The notes below the pieces were generated by a model. The model was not told where the DNA came from and ran no database searches. It saw only the letters and a list, made by a program, of their open reading frames with translations. The translations under genes and the position numbers were made by a program. Below are positions 1 through 6,479 of a DNA stretch of 9,162 nt, one piece after another; position 1 is the stretch's first letter, and each line of letters begins with the position of its first letter. The stretch lies in the NCBI RefSeq assembly GCF_004138495.1, contig NZ_ML142851.1:398601-407762 (forward strand), read 5' to 3'. The stretch comes from Phytoactinopolyspora endophytica. Lineage in GTDB: Bacteria; Actinomycetota; Actinomycetes; Jiangellales; Jiangellaceae.

Positions 1-2
1 CC

Positions 3-755
3 ACCGGTGCGGCGAGCGGGCCGGACCGAGCCCACGTCCTTAGCCACCTGGCCGACTGCGAGGACTGCCGGCGTGAGCTCGACGAGCTGACCCGCGTGGC
101 CGACGAGGTTCTCCTGGTGGCCCCAGAGCACGAGCCTCCGGCCGGTTTCGAGGGCGCCGTCCTCGCCCGCATCGCGAACCTGGCCGATCAGTCCGACACC
201 GAGCCCCGACGCGAGACCGAGCCCCGACGCGAGACCGACCCGCGACGTGAGGCCGTGCCGCGGCGCGAGGCCGTGCCGCCGCCGACGCCTGCAGCCCAGC
301 CGAGCTGGCGGCGATGGGCGTTCCGGCCGCTGGCTCTTGCCGCGGCAGCAGTGGTGATCGCCCTCGGTAGCGCGGGAGCGGTCTGGCTGGCCACGTCCGA
401 CGATCGTGACGTGGCGGCCGCCTACCGGGAGACCCTCGACGTCGCGAACGGGCAGTACTTCGCCGCCGCGCCGCTGCTCGACTCGGCTGGAACCCAGGTC
501 GGGCACGTCTTCCTCTACCAGGGAGAGCCGTCGTGGGTGTTCGCGGTCCTGGGCGACGCGCAGGAGCCAGGAGCCTACGACGTGGTGGTGACGACCGACG
601 ACGGTGTCGAGACGGTGGCTATGTGTGACGTCGGGACCACCTCCTGCGGCGCCGGCGGGACCGTGGAGGCCAACATCTACCAGATCAGCGACGTGCAACT
701 CGTCGCGGAGGACGGCAGCACCCTCACCGCCACGCTCTCCGGCTGGGGCTGGTGA
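3..755 (+). CDS. Zinc-finger anti-sigma factor, membrane-anchored (5' end outside window)
   Basis: The reading frame is already open at base 3, so the true start lies upstream; the GTG at 96 is internal. Bases 45-68 encode His-Ala/Leu-rich spacer-Cys-x2-Cys (H-x3-C-x2-C), the zinc-binding signature of ZAS-type anti-sigma factors, which bind an ECF sigma factor in the cytoplasm. Then come a charged linker with tandem TEPRRE-like units (198-287), one hydrophobic membrane segment (about 330-392) and a roughly 120-residue extracytoplasmic domain containing a close Cys pair (C-D-V-G-T-T-S-C) and ending GWGW. I infer that the outer domain senses an envelope signal and that the N-terminus holds the sigma factor inactive. 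The sigma gene is expected just upstream, as is usual for this family, but is not visible. The TGA stop lies inside the downstream hairpin. The family call is firm; the signal and partner are unknown. Confidence 0.85.
   Translation, partial: TGAASGPDRAHVLSHLADCEDCRRELDELTRVADEVLLVAPEHEPPAGFEGAVLARIANLADQSDTEPRRETEPRRETDPRREAVPRREAVPPPTPAAQPSWRRWAFRPLALAAAAVVIALGSAGAVWLATSDDRDVAAAYRETLDVANGQYFAAAPLLDSAGTQVGHVFLYQGEPSWVFAVLGDAQEPGAYDVVVTTDDGVETVAMCDVGTTSCGAGGTVEANIYQISDVQLVAEDGSTLTATLSGWGW
198..287 (+). repeat. In-frame 18-bp tandem repeat in the anti-sigma linker
   Basis: Five consecutive 18-bp units start at 198, 216, 234, 252 and 270. The first two are identical and the later ones diverge. 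They encode TEPRRE, TEPRRE, TDPRRE, AVPRRE and AVPPPT. They lie between the zinc-finger domain and the membrane segment, forming a Pro/Arg/Glu-rich cytoplasmic linker. Because the unit is a multiple of three, copy number can change without a frameshift. Confidence 0.85.
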
Positions 756-797
756 TCGCATCGCGGCACGCGGTGGGTAGGTGCCGTGATGCGATCA
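753..797. terminator. Bidirectional hairpin terminator between convergent genes
   Basis: Arm TGATCGCATCGCGGCAC (753-769) pairs with GTGCCGTGATGCGATCA (781-797). This gives a 17-bp stem with a single C/T difference, readable as a G-U wobble on one strand, and an 11-nt loop. The stop codon of the anti-sigma gene (753-755) and that of the convergent cysteine hydrolase (797-795, minus) are the two ends of the stem. No T-tract follows, as is common in high-GC actinobacteria. A role as a shared terminator is inferred from position and symmetry. Confidence 0.75.
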
Positions 798-1553
798 CTC
801 GGACAGCGCTGAGGTCAGGTCCGCGCTCGTCGTCGTGAAGCCGAAGCACTGACGGACGTTGTAGACGGTGGCGTCCATGCAGAACTGCGGCGACGTCGTG
901 CCGACCGCGTCTGAGACCATGACGACGTCGTACCCGAGGTTCGCGGCGTCCATCAGGGTGGCGAGGACGCATTGGTCGGCGTTGACGCCGGCGAAGAGCA
1001 ACGTGTCCACCCGCAGGTTTCGCAGGATCGAGTCGAGAGCCGTGTCGACGAAGCCGCTCATCCGGTACTTGTCCACGCTGATGTCCGACGGGCCCGCGGC
1101 CAGCTCATCGACGACGGCCGCCGCCCACGCTCCGGCCTGCAGCACAGGTGAACCGGACGGACTGGTGGTCGACCCGATGCCGTTCCCGCCGCCGTCGCCG
1201 TCATAGACGTGCCTGACGCCCGGCGGCAGGTTCGCTTGGTCCGGGCGGTTGCCCCAGTTCAGCCACACCACCGGAACGTTCTGCACTCGCAGCGCCGGGA
1301 GCAGCTTCTCCAGCACTGGAATGGGCGCTCGCGCGCCGGAGACGTCGACGCCGATACCGGACAGCCAGCCGTCGGCGTGGCAGAAGTCGTTCTGCATATC
1401 GACGACGACGGTTGCCGTCCGGGCCAGATCTACCGTGAGCCGTTGGGGCTGCGCGTTGAAGCTCACCGGCCGGCGTGGCAGGACCGGACGGCGCACGTCG
1501 ACCGCGTCCCGGCTCAGCTGCCAGGTGTTACGCGTCAGGGGAGCGACGGTCAC
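795..1553 (-). CDS. Isochorismatase-family cysteine hydrolase (RutB/BiuH-like amidohydrolase)
   Basis: A 252-residue protein of the cysteine hydrolase (isochorismatase-like) superfamily. The catalytic triad is visible: Asp52 in VVDMQNDF, Lys162 in VDKYRMSGF and Cys195 in GVNADQCV. The K-to-C spacing of 33 residues matches what I recall for RutB (ureidoacrylate amidohydrolase) and BiuH (biuret hydrolase). The stretch GFVDTALDSILRNL and the later VYNVRQCFG also resemble RutB. Such enzymes cleave C-N bonds in ureido or amide substrates in the cytoplasm. The start chosen is GTG at 1553-1551: it overlaps the amidase stop as GTGA and has GGAGG 4 nt upstream. The frame stays open to 1988, but that part lies wholly inside the amidase gene and does not look like this family. 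Co-expression with the amidase is very likely. The substrate is not deducible; biuret-like, ureido or N-carbamoyl compounds are candidates. Confidence 0.87.
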   Translation of the reverse strand: MTVAPLTRNTWQLSRDAVDVRRPVLPRRPVSFNAQPQRLTVDLARTATVVVDMQNDFCHADGWLSGIGVDVSGARAPIPVLEKLLPALRVQNVPVVWLNWGNRPDQANLPPGVRHVYDGDGGGNGIGSTTSPSGSPVLQAGAWAAAVVDELAAGPSDISVDKYRMSGFVDTALDSILRNLRVDTLLFAGVNADQCVLATLMDAANLGYDVVMVSDAVGTTSPQFCMDATVYNVRQCFGFTTTSADLTSALSE

Positions 1554-2785
1554 AGGGCCTCCAGCAAGGATAGAAGCGAACGGTCCGCACCGGGCCGGCC
1601 CACCAGGCACAGTCCGACCGGTAAGCCATCGGTCTGAACCGTGGGGACGTTGACCGCCGGCAGCCCACCAACCCCGGCGAGGCAGGTCAGCTGCAGTGCC
1701 GCGGCACGGGTGATGTCGATCGCCGCCGGATCCGCGTCGACCGGCGGCGCCGGGCTGGACGCGCTCGGCAACGCCAGCGCGGTGCCCTCGGAAAGGAGTA
1801 CTCGCAGCTGCTCGCGAGCGTCCGCAAGCATGGCTCGGGCGTCGTCCTCTTCGGCCGCGCTCACCTCGGCTCCGGAGCGGAACCGCGCCTCGACGGCGGG
1901 TTCCATCGTTCCGCCGTGGGCCGTGATGAAGTCCCGGTGCTGCCGCCAGGCCTCCGCCGTCTGGACCGTGCGGAAGGCGGCGAACCACGTCGACAGCGTT
2001 TCCGTGGTGAGGTCGATGGCGTGGACGTCGCAGCTGGCGCGCCGTGCGAGCGTATGCAGCGCGGTCTGGACGGCCAGTCTCGTCTCGGGCGTGGCGAGCT
2101 CCATCAGCGACGGCGCGACGAGACAGTCCCGGACCGGCTCTTGGTCGGCCGGTGGGAGGAGGACATGGGCGGCGTGGCCGAGCTCGCTCGCGGTCCGGGT
2201 CATCACGCCGACCGTGTCGAACGACGGCGCGAGTGGGAGCAGGCCAGAGCGATCGACGGCGCCGTGGGTGGTTCGTAGTCCGTACAGGCCGCAGTACGAC
2301 GAGGGGACGCGGATCGATCCGCCGGTGTCGGTACCGAGACCGATGTCCGCCGCACCGGAGGCCACGGCCGCCGCGGGACCGCTGCTGGAGCCGCCGGTGA
2401 TGCGTCCAGGGGCGGCCGGGTTGGTCGGCGTGCCGTAGTGGATATTGGTGCCTGCCAGGGAGAACGCGAGCTCGTCGGTGTGCGCGATCCCGGCGACGTC
2501 CGCCCCGGCGTCGAGCAGCGAAGCGACAGCCGCGGCGTGGGCGGGCTCGACAGACGCCGACTCCAGCCAGTGCGGGTTCCCGCCGCCGATGCGCTGCCCG
2601 GCCACGGCGAACAGGTCTTTGACCGCGACTCGCTGACCGGTCAGCGGGCCATCGGCAGAGCCTTGAACCAATGGTTCGTCTTCAGGTCTGATCCGCCAGA
2701 TCGCGTCGACGCGCGACGAGACCTCGGCTGAGATCTCCCGGCTGGCCGGTGGTGTGTCCGCCGCCAGGGCGTCGTTGGTGGGCAT
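1550..2785 (-). CDS. Amidase-signature enzyme, AMI1-like
   Basis: A 411-residue amidase-signature hydrolase. The Ser-cisSer-Lys triad is intact: Lys56 in VAVKDLF, cis-Ser133 in GGSSSG and nucleophile Ser157 in GTDTGGSIRVP, with 24 residues between the two serines as usual. The segment GNPHWLESAS, the HYGTP-NP stretch and SYCGLYGLRTTHG closely recall the plant AMI1 (indole-3-acetamide hydrolase)/Toc64 branch, and the length fits AMI1 (about 425). It lacks the C-terminal domain of allophanate hydrolase. It is presumably cytoplasmic, converting an amide to acid plus ammonia. The ATG at 2785-2783 lies 8 nt after a TAAAGT box and has no clear Shine-Dalgarno, suggesting leaderless translation. It is the first gene of an operon with the cysteine hydrolase, overlapping it by 4 nt. 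The family is certain; the similarity to AMI1 does not prove indole-acetamide as substrate. Confidence 0.92.
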   Translation of the reverse strand: MPTNDALAADTPPASREISAEVSSRVDAIWRIRPEDEPLVQGSADGPLTGQRVAVKDLFAVAGQRIGGGNPHWLESASVEPAHAAAVASLLDAGADVAGIAHTDELAFSLAGTNIHYGTPTNPAAPGRITGGSSSGPAAAVASGAADIGLGTDTGGSIRVPSSYCGLYGLRTTHGAVDRSGLLPLAPSFDTVGVMTRTASELGHAAHVLLPPADQEPVRDCLVAPSLMELATPETRLAVQTALHTLARRASCDVHAIDLTTETLSTWFAAFRTVQTAEAWRQHRDFITAHGGTMEPAVEARFRSGAEVSAAEEDDARAMLADAREQLRVLLSEGTALALPSASSPAPPVDADPAAIDITRAAALQLTCLAGVGGLPAVNVPTVQTDGLPVGLCLVGRPGADRSLLSLLEAL

Positions 2786-2793
2786 TGAGGCCG

Positions 2794-2822
2794 ACTTTAG
2801 CTGCCGATGTTGATGTAGTGAA
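2794..2822 (-). promoter_or_regulatory. Candidate promoter of the amidase operon
   Basis: On the minus strand, TTCACT (2822-2817) and TAAAGT (2799-2794) are separated by 17 nt and resemble TTGACA and TANNNT. The -10 ends 8 nt before the amidase ATG, which would put the transcription start at or next to the start codon. The -35 hexamer sits inside the spacer of the inverted repeat at 2803-2829, so a protein bound there would block this promoter. Confidence 0.5.
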
Positions 2823-2829
2823 CATCGGC
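2803..2829. promoter_or_regulatory. Operator-like inverted repeat upstream of the amidase operon
   Basis: GCCGATGTT (2803-2811) and AACATCGGC (2821-2829) are perfect 9-bp arms around a 9-nt spacer. On the minus strand it reads GATGTT-CACT-ACATCAACAT followed by CGG. The same string with a different 4-nt insert occurs at 8180-8199 upstream of the MBL hydrolase. It starts 17 bp upstream of the amidase ATG and overlaps the candidate -35. It is 102 bp from the methyltransferase start, so control of that gene is less likely. Binding by the XRE-cupin regulator is inferred. Confidence 0.7.
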
Positions 2830-2931
2830 CACAAACGTCTTACGCAGTCGAAACATGCTCGCCACCTCGATCCAGCGGACCTCAGGGGCTTCTGACACGA
2901 TGACAATTCACCTAGGAGTAGCCGATCCGCC

Positions 2932-3636
2932 GTGTCCGACCTCAACAGCCAGACTGCCTACTGGGATGCTGCCGCGACGACGAAGCGGTTCACGCACCCG
3001 CTGCATACATCGTGGGTTGATGGCGTCGAACGAAGCGCCGCGATTCTCGACTATGGCTGCGGATACGGCCGAACCATGGCGGCCTTGGAGCAGTTGGGCT
3101 TCGACAACCTCTCCGGTGTCGACACATCGCCGGGGATGATCGCCAGGGCCCGCAGCCTGCATCCCGCGATGCGTTTCGACGTGCTGGAGACACCGCCGAC
3201 ACTGACCTGTGCGGACGCGAGCATCGACCAGGTCGTGCTCTTCGCGGTGCTGACGTGCATCCCTGGCGACGAAGCGCAGCGACTGCTGATCGGCGAGCTG
3301 AACCGCGTGCTCAAGCCCGGTGCAATGCTCTACCTCAGCGACCTGCTGGTACAAGACGATCAGCGTCACCGCGACCGCTATGCGAGGTTCGCCGATCGCT
3401 ATGGCACCTACGGCGTGTTCGAGACCGACGACGGCGCCGTGTGCCGTCACCACGCAAGAGAATGGTTCACCGCCCTGCTCGCCGACTTCGAGATCATCGA
3501 CACCCGAGACACCTCTGTGACCACCATGAACGGCAACGAAACGGCGGGGCTTCAGATTCTGGCCCGCAAGCCGGCCCCGCCTCGCGGGACCCCGCCTTCT
3601 GACGCTGTTACGGGAAGAAACGTCCACAGGTATTGA
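2932..3636 (+). CDS. Class I SAM-dependent methyltransferase
   Basis: A 234-residue Rossmann-fold methyltransferase. Motif I is ILDYGCGYGRT (residues 38-48). The ribose-binding acid at the end of strand 2 is Asp64 in LSGVDTSPGM. A later acidic/hydrophobic strand is IDQVVLFAVL (98-107), and the post-motif stretch ELNRVLKPGAMLYLSD (122-137) is typical of methyltransferase domains 11/25. The last 20 or so residues are a Pro/Arg-rich tail without obvious fold. The acceptor cannot be told: small-molecule and tRNA-type substrates both occur in this broad family. GTG at 2932 is the only plausible start, since no in-frame ATG or GTG lies just upstream. AGGAG at 2914-2918 is 13 nt away, further than usual. 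It is divergent from the amidase operon and convergent with the M48 protease, leaving only 3 nt between the two stop codons. Confidence 0.85.
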   Translation: MSDLNSQTAYWDAAATTKRFTHPLHTSWVDGVERSAAILDYGCGYGRTMAALEQLGFDNLSGVDTSPGMIARARSLHPAMRFDVLETPPTLTCADASIDQVVLFAVLTCIPGDEAQRLLIGELNRVLKPGAMLYLSDLLVQDDQRHRDRYARFADRYGTYGVFETDDGAVCRHHAREWFTALLADFEIIDTRDTSVTTMNGNETAGLQILARKPAPPRGTPPSDAVTGRNVHRY

Positions 3637-3639
3637 TCA

Positions 3640-4731
3640 TTACTGTCCGCCCATCCGCTTGGACATCGCTGACAGCTGTTTCATCCGACGCCCCATCGGT
3701 GGGTGCGTGCGGTTCGCCCAGGCCAACTGCCGGGCTATCCAGTCTTCTTCACCTTGGTTTTTGGGGCGAGCGAACGGGACGATGGCCAGCGGCGACATGG
3801 AGGACAGCAACCGTAGGTCTTCCTCCGGGGCGGCGTGCATGCCGCCCTCGATCGTGCCGAGCGCGGCCGCGAGCGTCGACGGTGATCCGGTCATCTCGGC
3901 GGCTGCTCGGTCGGCGGCGAGCTCACGGCGTCGTGCCAGCCGGCTAGCCGCGGCGAACCCCGGAAGCATCAGGCAGAAACCCGCGAACAGCAGTGCGACA
4001 CCCACCGTCAGTATCACGGTCCATACGGCGAAACGGAGCAGCCAGGCCAGCACGAGCAGCGGCACGGCTAACAGCATCGGAACCCGGCGCTGGGGCGGCC
4101 GCGCCTTCAGGTCCGCCTCGGTGACGTTCTCAGCGGCGGAACTCCAGGGCCGGCCGCACCACCGCGCGAGGACACACGAGGGGATCTCCGAATACATGAT
4201 GACCACAAACAGGACCGCGGGGATCACCAGGACCCACATAGACGTTCCGCGGGCGAAGCTGAGGACGTTGGCGTCGCGGTGATTCATGTGGGCGAACTCG
4301 TGCGCGACGACGGTCTCGAGCTGCTCGTTGTCCAGCCGCTCCAGCAGCCCTCGGCTGATGTAGAGAGTGGGCGGCAGGCCGTCCGGCGCGAGCACGACCG
4401 AGTTGGGTGCCTCGGTCTCGATGATCATGACGGGCGGTTTGCTGCGACCGGAGAGTGCCGCCACCCTGTCGACGACCGCGTGCAGACGCACTTCCTCATC
4501 CTCGTCGGCGCGTATGACCGCAGTGGGCACGGTATTGTCCGACCATCCGAGGAAGCCGGAAGCGAGCGCGAGAAGGACCGGGGCCAAACCGACCCACCAG
4601 GGCAACCACGCGATGTCCAGGACCCACAAGATGGAGCAGCAGAACCAGGCATAGCCGAACCAGGTGGCGACGAGGAGCAGCCACGCCCCCAGGACTGGCC
4701 ACACCGACGCCCGCTTGAACCACATGTCCAC
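3640..4731 (-). CDS. M48-family integral membrane zinc metalloprotease
   Basis: About 361-363 residues, depending on start. Counting from the ATG at 4725, HEFAH (142-146) gives the two zinc histidines and catalytic Glu of an HExxH site, followed by MNHRDANV as in HtpX/Ste24 relatives. The third zinc ligand is Glu268 in RRRELAADRAAAE. Hydrophobic segments lie at about 12-34, 40-60, 162-178 and 216-258, so the catalytic domain is held between membrane hairpins. The role is probably turnover of membrane or envelope proteins, as for HtpX-like proteases. Start choice: GTG at 4731-4729 is preferred because a TACAGT box ends 6 nt before it, with no Shine-Dalgarno, which fits a leaderless mRNA. ATG at 4725-4723 is two codons downstream and equally possible. 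An in-frame ATG at 4857 would add an unrelated Cys/Arg-rich extension and is rejected. It is divergent from the toxin-antitoxin pair. Confidence 0.9.
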   Translation of the reverse strand: MDMWFKRASVWPVLGAWLLLVATWFGYAWFCCSILWVLDIAWLPWWVGLAPVLLALASGFLGWSDNTVPTAVIRADEDEEVRLHAVVDRVAALSGRSKPPVMIIETEAPNSVVLAPDGLPPTLYISRGLLERLDNEQLETVVAHEFAHMNHRDANVLSFARGTSMWVLVIPAVLFVVIMYSEIPSCVLARWCGRPWSSAAENVTEADLKARPPQRRVPMLLAVPLLVLAWLLRFAVWTVILTVGVALLFAGFCLMLPGFAAASRLARRRELAADRAAAEMTGSPSTLAAALGTIEGGMHAAPEEDLRLLSSMSPLAIVPFARPKNQGEEDWIARQLAWANRTHPPMGRRMKQLSAMSKRMGGQ

Positions 4732-4737
4732 GGCGGT

Positions 4738-4743
4738 ACTGTA
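4738..4743 (-). promoter_or_regulatory. Candidate -10 box for a leaderless M48 protease mRNA
   Basis: The minus strand reads TACAGT (4743-4738), matching TANNNT, followed by 6 nt and GTG (4731-4729). I find no convincing -35 at the normal distance and no Shine-Dalgarno before either start codon. The spacing is what is expected when the transcription start coincides with the start codon. Confidence 0.4.
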
Positions 4744-4838
4744 CGGCCTCGCGCTGCAAGCACGCTGACGGACGCTACACGTGCGGCGACGGTCTCCTCG
4801 CCGGGTCGCGCTCAGGGCGCAGCGGAGAAAAGAACACG

Positions 4839-4869
4839 ACGTACAAATGATCTCCACGGTATTGTACGT
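4839..4869 (+). promoter_or_regulatory. vapBC promoter with autoregulatory inverted repeat
   Basis: ACGTACAA (4839-4846) and TTGTACGT (4862-4869) form perfect 8-bp arms with a 15-nt spacer, just before the antitoxin ATG at 4878. TATTGT (4860-4865) is a good -10 and overlaps the right arm; a weak GAC-containing -35 overlaps the left arm. The expected transcript would start about 5-6 nt before the ATG, and no Shine-Dalgarno is present. Type II toxin-antitoxin complexes usually bind such palindromes to repress their own operon, which is the inferred role here. Confidence 0.65.
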
Positions 4870-4877
4870 TCGTTGGT

Positions 4878-5141
4878 ATGGAGATTGCTGTCAGCGCGTT
4901 CCGGGCTCACCTGAGCGAGTGCCTTGAACGGGTTCGCGCTGGAGAGGAGGTCGTTGTGACAGAGCGGGGTATCCCGGTGGCTCGCGTGCTGGCGGTCGAT
5001 GAGGCGCCCGTGATCGAACGGCTCACCATCGAGGGGATCGTGTCCGCGCCCCAGTCCTCGAAGCGACCGCAGGCCAGGGGTCGTTCGCGGGTTCGGGCGG
5101 CGGGTCCGGTGGCCGACATCGTGAGCGAGCAGCGAGACTGA
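4878..5141 (+). CDS. vapB: Type II antitoxin, Phd/YefM (VapB-like) family
   Basis: An 87-residue small protein. Its N-terminus, EIAVSAFRAHLSECLERVRAG followed by EEVVVTERGIPVARVLAV (split here), has the pattern of Phd/YefM antitoxins: a DNA-binding fold with a short strand, a helix with regularly spaced Leu residues, and a beta hairpin containing the typical R/NG-x-P-VA turn. The C-terminal 35 or so residues are Arg/Gln/Ser-rich and probably disordered, as expected for the toxin-neutralising tail. The ATG at 4878 is supported by the family alignment and the promoter just upstream. Only 3 nt separate its stop from the toxin start. The likely role is to inhibit the PIN RNase and repress the operon by binding the palindrome at 4839-4869. 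The symbol refers to function with VapC; by fold it is Phd-like. Confidence 0.87.
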   Translation: MEIAVSAFRAHLSECLERVRAGEEVVVTERGIPVARVLAVDEAPVIERLTIEGIVSAPQSSKRPQARGRSRVRAAGPVADIVSEQRD

Positions 5142-5144
5142 CAC

Positions 5145-5588
5145 GTGACGACGGTCTATTTCGACTCAAGCGCGTTCGTGAAGCTGCTGGTCGATGAGGA
5201 AGGCTCGGACATTGCGGCGTCCCTGTGGGATGGGTGTGACACCCCGACCTCGAGTCGGCTCGCCCTCGTCGAGGTCTACGCGGCGCTCGCGGCAGCCGCC
5301 CGGAACAAGAGGTTGTCGAAGGTGGACCTGGCTCAGGTCGAGCAGGACTGGGCGGAGTACTGGGCGGCGGTTCGGCCCGTCGAGCTGACCCCGATGATCA
5401 GCCAGCACAGCGCGGAGCTGGTCAAGACGCACGCGCTGCGAGGCGCGGACGGGGTGCATCTGGCCAGCGTCCTGGCGCTCTCGGAGCTCAGGCCGGTGAT
5501 CGCGGTGTGGGACAAGCGGCTGCACGCGGCCTCGGTTGAAGCAGGGCTGCGCGTCGCACCTGCCATGCTCGACGTCGCAGCGGCATGA
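5145..5588 (+). CDS. vapC: PIN-domain ribonuclease toxin, VapC family
   Basis: A 147-residue PIN-domain protein. The four acidic metal-binding positions are all visible: Asp7 (YFDSSAF), Glu43 (LALVEVYAA), Asp102 (RGADGVHLA) and Asp123 (AVWDKRLH). Length and order fit VapC toxins, which are Mg-dependent RNases that cut tRNA or rRNA and arrest growth when the antitoxin is degraded. GTG at 5145 follows the antitoxin stop by 3 nt, so translation is probably coupled. The active site is complete and the frame unbroken, so the module appears functional. The RNA target is unknown. The next gene downstream (YidC-like) is convergent, so the operon is just these two genes. Confidence 0.92.
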   Translation: MTTVYFDSSAFVKLLVDEEGSDIAASLWDGCDTPTSSRLALVEVYAALAAAARNKRLSKVDLAQVEQDWAEYWAAVRPVELTPMISQHSAELVKTHALRGADGVHLASVLALSELRPVIAVWDKRLHAASVEAGLRVAPAMLDVAAA

Positions 5589-5599
5589 GCCAGACACGT

Positions 5600-5615
5600 C
5601 GTCCGCCGCCGGACG
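5600..5615. terminator. Short GC hairpin after vapC (weak terminator candidate)
   Basis: CGTCCG (5600-5605) pairs perfectly with CGGACG (5610-5615) around a CCGC loop, 11 nt past the vapC stop and in the gap between convergent genes. There is no T-tract. It is a plausible terminator for the toxin operon, but a 6-bp GC stem can arise by chance in this composition. Confidence 0.35.
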
Positions 5616-5662
5616 GATCCGCGTGCGATGACGGCGAACGCATCATCAGTTGTGCGGCGCCG

Positions 5663-6394
5663 TCAGCCGGGCGTATCCCGACGCCCTAACCTCCGTCGCA
5701 GGATCGAACGTTCGGCGACCGTCCATGACGTGCTGGTCAGCAGATACAGCCCGGCCGCCAGTGGGACGATGGCCGCGATGTGCACCGTGCCGAACGGCAG
5801 CAGGCGCAGGAGAGCCGTTGTCCGCGCCTGCATCGGCGTAGCTGCCGCCGCGGTGCTGACGTTGATCGCCTGACGGCGAGTGAACCACGCGACGGCGGCG
5901 AGAAGAAGCAGTAGTACGACGAACACCAGCAGCTCAGCTGTGCCCCACACGTCAGCCAGCTGCGCGCCGAGTGGCACGCCGGCCAGCGCGTGCGTCAGAA
6001 GCACATTGGCCTGGCCTGACACCTCCGAGGTCAGGAACAGGCCGTAGAGCACCATGAACGCTGGAGCCTGGACGAGCGCAGGGAGACAGCCGGCCAGCGG
6101 CGACGTGCCTGCCCGGGAGTAGAGGGCGGCCAGCTCCCGCCTCAGGCGTTCGGGATTGTGCTGGTACTTGCGGGAGAGTGTGCTTATCTCGGGTGCGAGC
6201 TTGGTGCGATGGTGTTCCGCGCGGACCTGCGCCCGCGCCACGGGCAGCAGAAGCAGTCGAATGACCATCGTCATCAGAACGATGGCAGCGGCGGCGCTGG
6301 GGCCGCCGAGTACGGGCGTGAGGAGGGTGGTCAGGTTGGTGACAACGGAATAGAGGACGCCGATAGCGGCCGCGAGCGGTGGAAAGGAGTACAA
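5663..6394 (-). CDS. yidC: YidC/Oxa1-family membrane protein insertase (paralogue-type)
   Basis: A 243-residue polytopic protein that inserts and folds inner-membrane proteins. Family marks in order: a first hydrophobic stretch (about 8-30), the second with the conserved groove arginine Arg46 in TMVIRLLLLPVARAQ, the cytoplasmic helical hairpin with KLAPEISTLSRKYQHNPERL (65-84), the signature TSPLAGCLPALVQAPAFMVLYGLF (split at 97-110 and 111-120), then two further membrane spans (about 152-170 and 194-221) and a basic tail (RRRLGRR). It is shorter than housekeeping actinobacterial YidC (300 or more residues, near rnpA/rpmH) and sits in a different setting, so it is probably a second copy. The start is TTG at 6394-6392, with GAGGGG 7 nt upstream; no ATG or GTG occurs in frame before it. 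The DUF6412-type gene 85 nt upstream on the same strand is its usual neighbour as I recall it. Confidence 0.9.
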   Translation of the reverse strand: MYSFPPLAAAIGVLYSVVTNLTTLLTPVLGGPSAAAAIVLMTMVIRLLLLPVARAQVRAEHHRTKLAPEISTLSRKYQHNPERLRRELAALYSRAGTSPLAGCLPALVQAPAFMVLYGLFLTSEVSGQANVLLTHALAGVPLGAQLADVWGTAELLVFVVLLLLLAAVAWFTRRQAINVSTAAAATPMQARTTALLRLLPFGTVHIAAIVPLAAGLYLLTSTSWTVAERSILRRRLGRRDTPG

Positions 6395-6479
6395 GACAGG
6401 GCCCCTCGTCGGGAGAGAAGTCAGTGGTCGACGAGTTGGGCCGCGGCGAAGCGCCCGCTGTTCGGAGCGGAGAGGTTCG

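Noticed and set aside
198..287. CRISPR-like array
   Set aside because: The units are directly adjacent 18-bp coding repeats without spacers and stay in frame in the anti-sigma gene.
1554..1988. N-terminal extension of the cysteine hydrolase into the amidase gene
   Set aside because: The extension is low-complexity Arg/Gly-rich and overlaps the amidase by 435 nt. The GTG at 1553 has a Shine-Dalgarno and a standard 4-nt overlap.
1641..2438. Plus-strand open frame (265 codons) opposite the amidase
   Set aside because: It is the Ser/Ala/Arg-rich shadow of the amidase gene, whose catalytic triad is intact on the other strand.
3545..3587. GCGGGGC / GCCCCGC inverted repeat near the end of the methyltransferase gene
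   Set aside because: It lies inside coding sequence, has short arms of pure G/C and a long loop; it is probably compositional.
2908..3627. Minus-strand open frame (239 codons) opposite the methyltransferase
   Set aside because: The plus strand carries all SAM-methyltransferase motifs; the minus frame has biased composition and no motif.
4732..4857. Upstream ATG (4857) for the M48 protease
   Set aside because: It would add 42 Cys/Arg-rich residues not seen in the family and run through the probable promoter region shared with the toxin-antitoxin operon.
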